Below are positions 1 to 5,598 of a stretch of DNA of 7,801 nt, one piece after another. Position numbers and translations under genes: made by a program. The DNA is from Elusimicrobia bacterium RBG_16_66_12. GTDB lineage: Bacteria; Elusimicrobiota; Elusimicrobia; UBA1565; UBA9628. Numbering within the stretch: the first letter of the stretch is position 1; every line of letters starts with the position of its first letter. The notes beneath the pieces are model-generated. The model searched no databases. It saw only the letters and a list, made by a program, of their open reading frames with translations, and was not told the DNA's origin. The stretch is taken from NCBI GenBank assembly GCA_001800005.1, contig MGUL01000005.1, positions 15,171 to 22,971 of the forward strand, given 5' to 3'.

Positions 1-1
1 G

Positions 2-517
2 ACGGTAGCATCCTCGATCGTCGATCTCGATACCTACGCCACGTACTACAACGGCCTGGCCTACCACTCGATGCTCTACAGTTACGGATTCGCCAGACTC
101 TACCACCTCTGGACGAGTCGGGCAGCCATGCTGAGCGCAGGGAACGTTATGGGATCGAGCGTCGTGCTGGCCACCGGCCGCGTGACCGGGACCATAGCCC
201 TCTCGACAACGGACGCCGGCACATTGGCGACCGCGAATGACCTGGCGAACGGAATCCAGGGCGTATCGGCGGACGACCTCTGCATCAGGGTGATCTCAGG
301 GACTCTCACGGGAACGATCGTTGCCACTGGCGCCAAACAGGGCGCGGCGTCGACTGCCTACTGGGCGGGGACCGTCGCCACGCTGACTAGCGCCGGCACG
401 AGGCATCTTCTGACCGGTCCGGCGGGGTCCTTCTGCTGGGATGTCACCGGCCTCTCCTACAACGGGAACGGCACCGTCGCCACCTTCACGGTCGAGTCGT
501 ACGGGAGAGCACTCTGA
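2..517 (+). CDS. Unrecognised phage structural protein, 3' end only (head/neck or decoration candidate)
   Basis: The frame is open from the first full codon at base 2, so the start lies upstream; 171 codons are visible and end in TGA at 515-517. The first visible ~35 residues are aromatic and helix-prone (TYYNGLAYHSMLYSYGFARLYHLW). The remainder is Gly/Thr/Ala/Val-rich and looks all-beta, with recurring short strands of the type TGTI, TGTI, GTVATLT and GTVATFTV. No catalytic motif, signal peptide or membrane segment is visible. It sits directly upstream of a Mu gpG-like neck gene, and its stop overlaps that gene's ATG by one base. Position and composition suggest a head, connector or decoration protein, but this is inference and I do not recognise the family. 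The first internal ATG at 71 is not a convincing start because coding continues upstream of it. Confidence 0.75.
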   Translation, partial: TVASSIVDLDTYATYYNGLAYHSMLYSYGFARLYHLWTSRAAMLSAGNVMGSSVVLATGRVTGTIALSTTDAGTLATANDLANGIQGVSADDLCIRVISGTLTGTIVATGAKQGAASTAYWAGTVATLTSAGTRHLLTGPAGSFCWDVTGLSYNGNGTVATFTVESYGRAL

Positions 518-1035
518 TGTTCAACGTCAGCCTCGTGATTCATGGGGACCTGCTGTCACCCGTACAGAGGGCCGCGGCGGCGCTGCAGGACTTTCGCGAA
601 CCGCTGCGCAGGATCGGCAACGAGGTCGTGCTGCCAGCGTACAAGCGGGACTTCGAGGCCGGAGGGCGGCCGAAGTGGACATTCGTGGGCTACGAGTCCC
701 AGCCGCCGATGGTCAAGTCCGGGATGCTCAGGTCGGCGCTGACCATGCAGGGAGCGCCCGGCAACGTCTTCGCCGTGGGACGGGACAGCGCGGAGTTCGG
801 GATCGAGGAGCGACTGCCGGACTATAAGGGCCGGGGCATGAGGCGCTATCCGGCTTTCCATCAGTTCGGCTGGAGGCAGCGGACGAGATCGGGCCAGGCG
901 CGCGGCTACCATCAGCACACCGTGGTGCCCGAGTTCACCTCGTCGGACCTCAAGAAGATGGAAGAGATACTGACCGAGTACGTGGGCGATTCTCTGGTCC
1001 AGGCCACGATCGCAACTCGAGGGGGTGGCGGGTAG
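517..1035 (+). CDS. Mu gpG-like virion morphogenesis / tail completion protein
   Basis: This 172-residue protein shows the pattern of the phage virion morphogenesis family (Pfam Phage_tail_S, Mu gpG-like), which acts at the neck during head-tail joining or tail completion. Visible signs are an N-terminal helix (~15-45) with PLRRIGNEV, then FEAGGRPKW (46-54), where family members have a similar F..G..P.W segment. PPMVKSGMLRSAL (63-75) corresponds to the P-L-x-x-S-G-x-L-x-x-S segment. Next come a beta region and YPAFHQFG (111-118), the family's A-x-x-HQ-F/Y-G motif. After VVPEF (136-140) comes a C-terminal helix (SSDLKKMEEILTEYVGD). Length is close to the family norm of about 150-180. GGGAGAG at 503-509 is a well-placed ribosome binding site. 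The ATG at 517 overlaps the upstream TGA, and its TAG overlaps the next gene's GTG. Confidence 0.85.
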   Translation: MFNVSLVIHGDLLSPVQRAAAALQDFREPLRRIGNEVVLPAYKRDFEAGGRPKWTFVGYESQPPMVKSGMLRSALTMQGAPGNVFAVGRDSAEFGIEERLPDYKGRGMRRYPAFHQFGWRQRTRSGQARGYHQHTVVPEFTSSDLKKMEEILTEYVGDSLVQATIATRGGGG

Positions 1036-1862
1036 TGGCGATCACAGCAACAGTCACGCAGGGATATGGCGGCGCGCCCCTCACCATCCTGCTACACGGA
1101 CACACGGGGACGGGCACCGTGGCTGTGACCTACTCTCAGCGGTACGGGATAACGGGCGTGACCCTGGGAACCCTCGACGTGACGGCGACCGGCACGTGGC
1201 AGGGACCCACAAGCGAGGTCCTAATAACGCCGGGCCGCGGTAACGTGTGGCTGTACTTCAACGGCCCCGCAGTGGGCGACTTCGGTGCGAATTTTGGAGC
1301 GACGCCGATCTGGAGCCCGACGATCTACACCGTGGCGCCATTCCACATCACCCGCTGGCTGCACCAGGCGCTCGTGAATGAGGTGCCGATGCTCAATGCG
1401 GCCATACGGCAGTTCTTCACGAACCACCTGTCGCAGGCGCAGCCATCGTGGGCGGTCCTCGGGACGGCGGCGGTAGGCATAGGGCTGCCGGTCGAGCCGG
1501 CCGGCGGACTCGCGGTGGGCGTAGAGCCGGACGAGGAACCCACCGATCCCTGGGACTCCGCCATGGCGGACGGCCCGCCGACGGGTCAACTGAGACAGGT
1601 TTTCCGCCGTAACGTCTGGGTGCTGGTGCGCTGCAAAGACGGTCACCTCGGCGTGGAGATGACTCAGGTGCTGGCAGGCGCGGTGCAGGCCGTGCTCCAG
1701 AGCGGCGCCTACTGGTCCGGAAGCGAGGCGGACCTGACCCTGCAGTTCTGCAGCGCGTCGGACTGTCAATACGGCTACAGGCGACTCGCCAACGAGACGT
1801 TGGCGGTGGCCAAGATACCATGGTCGTGTCAGGTATGGTGGGCGAGCGGCCCACTGACGTGA
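1035..1862 (+). CDS. Candidate tail terminator with N-terminal beta domain and Pro/acidic linker
   Basis: This 275-residue protein starts at GTG 1035-1037, overlapping the previous TAG; GGGGGTGG at 1021-1028 is the likely ribosome binding site. Three parts can be seen. Residues 1-100 are Gly/Thr-rich and beta-prone (GHTGTGTVAVTY, GNVWLYFNG). Residues ~104-132 form a helix (RWLHQALVNEV to AAIRQFFTNHL). Residues ~150-186 are a Pro/Glu/Asp-rich linker (VEPDEEPTDPW). Residues ~187-275 alternate strand, helix and strands: NVWVLVRCKDG, then EMTQVLAGAVQAVLQSG, then a beta-rich end with WSCQVWW. The C-terminal order resembles siphovirus tail terminators, and the slot between the gpG-like gene and the major tail gene is where a terminator is expected. 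It is roughly twice the usual terminator length (~110-150 residues). The coding call is firm; the function is inferred from position and predicted fold. Confidence 0.5.
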   Translation: MAITATVTQGYGGAPLTILLHGHTGTGTVAVTYSQRYGITGVTLGTLDVTATGTWQGPTSEVLITPGRGNVWLYFNGPAVGDFGANFGATPIWSPTIYTVAPFHITRWLHQALVNEVPMLNAAIRQFFTNHLSQAQPSWAVLGTAAVGIGLPVEPAGGLAVGVEPDEEPTDPWDSAMADGPPTGQLRQVFRRNVWVLVRCKDGHLGVEMTQVLAGAVQAVLQSGAYWSGSEADLTLQFCSASDCQYGYRRLANETLAVAKIPWSCQVWWASGPLT

Positions 1863-1868
1863 CGAAAC

Positions 1869-1875
1869 GAGGTGA
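1869..1875 (+). promoter_or_regulatory. Strong ribosome binding site of the major tail gene
   Basis: GAGGTGA matches the complement of the bacterial 16S rRNA 3' end at all seven positions and lies 6 bases before the ATG at 1882. It sits in the 19-base spacer 1863-1881, the longest true gap in the window, and is the best such match seen. This fits the need for many copies of the tube subunit, and it fixes the start codon. Confidence 0.7.
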
Positions 1876-1881
1876 GATCAG

Positions 1882-2685
1882 ATGACAGCAATAGCAGCGA
1901 GGTTCGGTTGGGCGGGATGGTGCAAGATCAACGGCATCGCGGTGCCGTACCTCCCCGGATCCGGAGTCTACGATCCCGACAATCCGCTTGTGCCCCCTCT
2001 GATACAGAACAGCATGTGGGCGCACAACTGGACTCCGGGGATGAGGACTCCGGTCCTGACGATCCAGACGAACCCTCTGGCGGGCGCCGGAACGCTCTGG
2101 TGGAACGCGGCGACGCTCTCGGCCTGGTGGGACAGGGGCACCCTGGTGAACGCCACGCTTCCGATCGCCACCGTGAGCTGGTACGACGGGGACGACGTGA
2201 CCGGGTCGATCGGGTACGTCTGCAAGGCGGACAGCGTGACGATCTCCGCCGCGAACGGCGGACTGGTCGGGGTGACGATGGTCTTCATGGCGTACGGAAC
2301 GACCACGCCGGCGGCCGCGCCGACGTTCCAGACCGGCGCACCTCATGCGTGGCCCCTGGCCACCGTCGCCACTACGACGGGCTGGAGTTCGTTCAACCTG
2401 GCCTTCCACAACAACTGCCTCGTCAGTCCACAGGCCGGGAACACGATCTGGCCGGTCCAGATAGACGAGGGACCGCCAGGTGGTACATTCGACGAGATGA
2501 TCGTCCCCGGCGGAACAGCGCCGTCCAGCCCGGGAACCGAGAAGGTGACGATCGCGGGCGTCAACTTCAACCTGTCCCTGTTGCGGACTGAAGCGCAACT
2601 GACGCCGGGCTGGTCGCCACTCGTCAGGCGCCACTCCTTCATGCTGTTTGCAGGGGCGAGCGCATCGGGGTTTGGCATATCGTAA
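1882..2685 (+). CDS. Probable major tail (tube) protein
   Basis: This 267-residue protein is the likely hexameric tail tube subunit. Its place, just upstream of the frameshifting chaperone gene and tape measure gene, is the standard siphovirus position of the tube gene, and it has the strongest ribosome binding site in the window. Near the N-terminus INGIAVPYLPGSGVY (16-30) and NPLVPPLIQNSM (34-45) precede WTPGMRTPVLTIQTNPLAG (50-68). A beta stretch at 117-140 (DSVTISAANGGLVGVTMVF) resembles the tube-protein pattern of a VTIS strand, Gly turn and long strand. A second beta-rich half starts near residue 165 (WSSFNLAFHNNCL) and ends with KVTIAGVNFNLSLL and a Gly/Ser tail, so a two-domain tube protein is possible. 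It has 13 Trp in 267. No enzyme motif is visible. Assignment rests mainly on synteny. Confidence 0.65.
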   Translation: MTAIAARFGWAGWCKINGIAVPYLPGSGVYDPDNPLVPPLIQNSMWAHNWTPGMRTPVLTIQTNPLAGAGTLWWNAATLSAWWDRGTLVNATLPIATVSWYDGDDVTGSIGYVCKADSVTISAANGGLVGVTMVFMAYGTTTPAAAPTFQTGAPHAWPLATVATTTGWSSFNLAFHNNCLVSPQAGNTIWPVQIDEGPPGGTFDEMIVPGGTAPSSPGTEKVTIAGVNFNLSLLRTEAQLTPGWSPLVRRHSFMLFAGASASGFGIS

Positions 2686-3182
2686 TGGCGACCATGGAGA
2701 TGACCATAGAGCTCGTCAAGTCGCTCGAGGGCGAGGTACACGCGATCGCCTCAGAGGATGAGCTAGCGCACGCGGAGGCCAGGCTGGGTGAGATGCCGGA
2801 GTCGGACGCGAGACGGCCGGATCTGGCCCGGTACTGTGCCATCGCGAGGGAAGCGCGGGACCTGCTGGATCCCGAGGCGGTGACGCGGATCCAGGTGAGC
2901 ATTCGCCGGCCCACGGTCCTCGACAAGATCGAGATCCAGGCTGCGTGCCGGGATCCGGTTACCTGGCAGTTCCGGCCGGAGTGGAGGCCGGTCAAGGCCT
3001 TGGCGCGCTTGATCGAGTCCTGGTCGCTCGGCGAGGTGAGTGAGGACGCGCTCCTGAGCGAGGACCGGATCGCGCTTTTCGACAGGTGCTGGGAGGCTGT
3101 CGCGCCGCTGCTGGATCCACCGACGCATGCCCTCGATTTTTTCGGGCTGCGGCCAGCAGGATCGCCGCCGAGAAAGAAGTAG
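2685..3182 (+). CDS. Tail assembly chaperone, short (zero-frame) form
   Basis: This 165-residue protein is a largely helical, charged chaperone of the lambda gpG type, which keeps the tape measure protein soluble and brings tube subunits to it; it is not expected in the virion. The ATG at 2685 overlaps the tube gene's TAA by one base. Upstream is only a weak GGGG at 2667-2670, so translation probably depends on coupling. Residues ~23-66 are charged helix. PVKALARLIESW (102-113) and RIALFDRCWEAVAPLLD (128-144) resemble the two conserved helices common in siphovirus chaperones. The slippery T TTT TTC spans the last base of Asp151 through Phe153. Without slippage only twelve more residues (GLRPAGSPPRKK) follow before TAG at 3180-3182. 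Identification rests on position directly before the tape measure gene, helical character and the frameshift signal. Confidence 0.8.
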   Translation: MATMEMTIELVKSLEGEVHAIASEDELAHAEARLGEMPESDARRPDLARYCAIAREARDLLDPEAVTRIQVSIRRPTVLDKIEIQAACRDPVTWQFRPEWRPVKALARLIESWSLGEVSEDALLSEDRIALFDRCWEAVAPLLDPPTHALDFFGLRPAGSPPRKK

Positions 3183-3406
3183 CGGCGGACCTCCTGCCAC
3201 ATCCGCCGATCGCCTACTTTGCCCTGTGGCACTTGCATGGCGCGCAGCCGTGGGGGTCCGTGTTGGAGGCGGACTCCTTCGACTACGAGATGACCCTGGT
3301 GGTGCGTGAGGTCTACGCGACGAGTGTGCTTGCGCACAGAGGGCGAGACCCGACCGCGGATGCCATAGCGAAGACACAGAATGCCAACCCAAGGCCAGAT
3401 CACTAA
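2685..3406 (+). CDS. Tail assembly chaperone, long form made by -1 programmed frameshift
   Basis: This is the predicted gpGT-like product. The first 153 residues come from the zero frame (2685-3143); after a one-base backward slip, 87 residues are read from 3143 to the TAA at 3404-3406, giving 240 residues. The extension starts RAAASRIAAEKEV and continues through PPIAYFALWHLHG, PWGSVLEADSFDYEM and HRGRDPTADAIAK. In lambda-type tails the added T domain recruits tube subunits to the chaperone-coated tape measure protein. The -1 frame is open through 3183-3380, which otherwise would be an unusual 198-base gap in a module where other genes touch or nearly touch. The frame has no ATG with a ribosome binding site before the slip site, which argues against a separate gene. 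Its end overlaps the tape measure start by 26 bases. Confidence 0.78.
3137..3143 (+). other. -1 ribosomal frameshift site (T TTT TTC)
   Basis: In the zero frame the codons are GAT TTT TTC GGG, so bases 3137-3143 form a canonical X XXY YYZ heptamer with X = Y = T and Z = C. Both Phe codons can re-pair after slipping back one base, to TTT TTT. The run of six T is the longest in a GC-rich window. A small hairpin follows three bases downstream: GCTG at 3146-3149 pairs with CAGC at 3154-3157. A stronger stem pairs CCGCCG at 3165-3170 with CGGCGG at 3183-3188, its loop holding the zero-frame TAG. That second stem starts 21 bases past the heptamer, further than the usual 5-9, so its stimulatory role is uncertain. 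Confidence 0.8.
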
Positions 3407-5594
3407 CACCATAGAGGTCAGGGTCCAGGGCAACGAGCAGCTTCAGGCGCTGCTGACGCAACTGCGGCAACTGCAGCAGGAGGTCTCCAGGGCCACGGGA
3501 CGGCCCGCCGTGCCACAGCTGCCCACTCCGATGGCGCGAGACGTCGTTGGTCTGGGCGGCGGATACGCCGGACTGCCGGCCCAGGAGGCCCGGCTGCTGG
3601 CGTATCGGGGAGTGATGACTGGTCGGGTAGGGGAAGGCCAGGCGCCGATCCAGTCGCAGGTGCGGGTTGCGCTGGCGCAGGAGATGGTCGGAGCGCTCTC
3701 CGGACAACTCACGGCCGCGCGCGAGGCCCAGGCTGTAAGCCTAGAGGCGCAGGGCGCTTACGGCGTCGCAGCCGGGGTCCGGAGCGGAGCGATTCAGCCG
3801 GGAGACCCCACCGCAGGCATGCCCGGAGGCCCAGGCGCCGCGGATCCGCGGACGCAGAGGCTGCCCGCGGCACTCCGACCCCAGCGCCCCTCCGGTCCGA
3901 CCGGCCCGGCTCAATGGCGGGCGTGGGGAGCCGAGCGTGAGGCCGAGCTGATGGGCCGCAGTCGCGGTGGTGGGCCCGGCATGCTGGGGTATCAGCTATA
4001 CTTCGGCCTGATGTTCGGCGGCCTGAGCGAATGGCAGCAGAACTACGCATCGGGCCAGCCAACGCACTGGCAAACATTCCTGCCAGCACTTGGGGGGGGC
4101 ATGGGCGCTGCCATTGGTGGCGCAATGGGCGGGCCTGGCGGCGCAATGATGGGCATGCTGGCTGGCCAGACCTTCGGGGATGTGATCCGGGCCACCTGGG
4201 AGCGCAGCCAGACGTACAACGAGGCCGCCTCACAGTTGGGGTGGGTGGTCCCGAGGACCTGGGGCGGATACCGGACACGGGAGGATGCGCAGGCGCAGGG
4301 CCGTGGAACGATCGTTCCCACGGCGCCGACGTGGGGCGCCGTCCAGTATGCGGAGTCGATGGCACGTCGGATCGGCAGAGGCACCGGAGGCGGCCGGGAC
4401 CCGGTCACGGGACTGGATGTGATGCAGACGGCGCTGCAGGTGGGGGGCGCGATGCAGTCCATCGGAGCGGGCGGCGATGTTGGGCGAGCCTGGGACCTCA
4501 CGGAGCGGGTACGACGGGCCTACGGCGCGGGGGCGCCAGGCGAGGCCGCGGGCAAGAGCCTTGCCGGTCTGATCTCCGATCCGCGCTACGGCACAGCGAT
4601 CCTCGGCGCCATGCAGGGCGAGCAGTTCAGGTGGGATCCAAGGGCGGCCAGGGCGGGCGCCATGGCTCGGTACGAGGAGCTGGCAGCAGGCCTGCCAGGG
4701 GCAGGTGGCCGTGCGTCCGTGGTGGGCGCAACCGCCGGGGTCCTCAACTATGCCATTATCGCCAAGATGGTGGGCGACGCAGGCCGCCAGGCCGGGCGAG
4801 TCGGAGCGGGCGTGGATGTCTACGGCATAGCCGCTGGGGCGGTGTGGGAGAACCGTCCGTGGACGCAGGTGGAGACACTGGTCAGGACATTCGCCCCGGG
4901 CCAGGACGAGTACCGCCGAACGATCGAGAGGCTGGGAGGACTGCGGACCCGGATCTCGCTCGAGGATGAGCGGTACGCCGAGGCGGCGAGTCCCCTGGAC
5001 ATCGGGATCTATGCCGGCAGCAAGCTGATGGGCACAAGGTTGAACATGCGCCAGATGCTCACCGCGCGGTACGGGCAGGTGGCGGGCGAGTATCAGCGCT
5101 ACGCCCGGGAGGAGCAGCAGGTGGCGCCTGGACTGCGCCGGGCACTCCGCGAGCGCAAGGAGGAGTCCCTGCGGCAGATGGTGGACATCCGGGCGCAGCT
5201 CGAGCGCGGCTGGCAGGAGCGTCTCATATCGCAGACGCTGGGTGCCCCGACGGGATTCAGAGCGCAGATACTCGAGGGGTTCAACTATGCGGGGGCAGCC
5301 GGCGCCATGGAGTCCGCCGGCGGACCGGGCGCCAACAGGTATTTCGGCACCTGGGGCGGGGCTGGCGGCATCGGCGGTGTGGGGCTGCCGGAGAGCGGGA
5401 TGAGTGTCGCCAGCATGGAGCCGGCGAACGCGTTCGCGCAGGCGATGGGCGGGGGCGCCGTGAACGTGAACGTAAACGTGAACGGGATGACCGTGGAGCA
5501 GCTCGGGCCGATGATAGCCTCGGAGGTCCAGAGACTCGTCGAGTCCACATCGCGGCGTGCGAACGCGACGGCGCCGGTGCCGCGGGTGAGTTGA
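3381..5594 (+). CDS. Tail tape measure protein
   Basis: This 737-residue protein is the longest in the window. It sets tail length and normally passes through the tube during DNA ejection. The N-terminus (ITNTIEVRVQGNEQLQALL, then QLRQLQQEV) is the usual start of a tape measure: a short beta segment, then a Gln/Leu-rich coil. Residues 201-215 (MLGYQLYFGLMFGGL) and 237-262 are hydrophobic; the second is a Gly/Ala/Met-rich segment with repeated GxxxG-like spacing, typical of the membrane-active part of these proteins. Residues ~570-620 are a highly charged helical stretch. VNVNVNVNG at 694-702, followed by MTVEQLGPMIASEVQRLV, is a common tape-measure C-terminus. No lysozyme, transglycosylase or peptidase domain is visible. 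The ATG at 3381 lies inside the end of the chaperone extension, with only a weak GAAGA at 3370-3374, so coupled translation is likely. Its length predicts a tail of about 110 nm. Confidence 0.88.
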   Translation: MPTQGQITNTIEVRVQGNEQLQALLTQLRQLQQEVSRATGRPAVPQLPTPMARDVVGLGGGYAGLPAQEARLLAYRGVMTGRVGEGQAPIQSQVRVALAQEMVGALSGQLTAAREAQAVSLEAQGAYGVAAGVRSGAIQPGDPTAGMPGGPGAADPRTQRLPAALRPQRPSGPTGPAQWRAWGAEREAELMGRSRGGGPGMLGYQLYFGLMFGGLSEWQQNYASGQPTHWQTFLPALGGGMGAAIGGAMGGPGGAMMGMLAGQTFGDVIRATWERSQTYNEAASQLGWVVPRTWGGYRTREDAQAQGRGTIVPTAPTWGAVQYAESMARRIGRGTGGGRDPVTGLDVMQTALQVGGAMQSIGAGGDVGRAWDLTERVRRAYGAGAPGEAAGKSLAGLISDPRYGTAILGAMQGEQFRWDPRAARAGAMARYEELAAGLPGAGGRASVVGATAGVLNYAIIAKMVGDAGRQAGRVGAGVDVYGIAAGAVWENRPWTQVETLVRTFAPGQDEYRRTIERLGGLRTRISLEDERYAEAASPLDIGIYAGSKLMGTRLNMRQMLTARYGQVAGEYQRYAREEQQVAPGLRRALRERKEESLRQMVDIRAQLERGWQERLISQTLGAPTGFRAQILEGFNYAGAAGAMESAGGPGANRYFGTWGGAGGIGGVGLPESGMSVASMEPANAFAQAMGGGAVNVNVNVNGMTVEQLGPMIASEVQRLVESTSRRANATAPVPRVS

Positions 5595-5598
5595 GAGA

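Noticed and set aside
1417..2634. Long open frame on the minus strand (405 codons), opposite the terminator candidate and tube genes
   Set aside because: It mirrors real + strand genes in GC-rich DNA, has an Arg/Pro-rich low-complexity product and crosses gene boundaries; no ribosome binding site or domain supports it.
3165..3188. CCGCCG/CGGCGG stem as a transcription terminator
   Set aside because: It is a six-pair stem with a 12-base loop and no following T run, and it lies inside coding sequence; at most it affects frameshifting.
3086..3406. Independent gene starting at GTG 3086 in the -1 frame
   Set aside because: The GTG has no convincing ribosome binding site and would lie deep inside the chaperone gene; the slippery heptamer at 3137-3143 explains the open frame better.
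4031..4969. Plus-strand open frame of 312 codons within the tape measure gene
   Set aside because: It is an alternate-frame shadow with an Arg/Gly-rich product and no domain; the tape measure frame explains the region.
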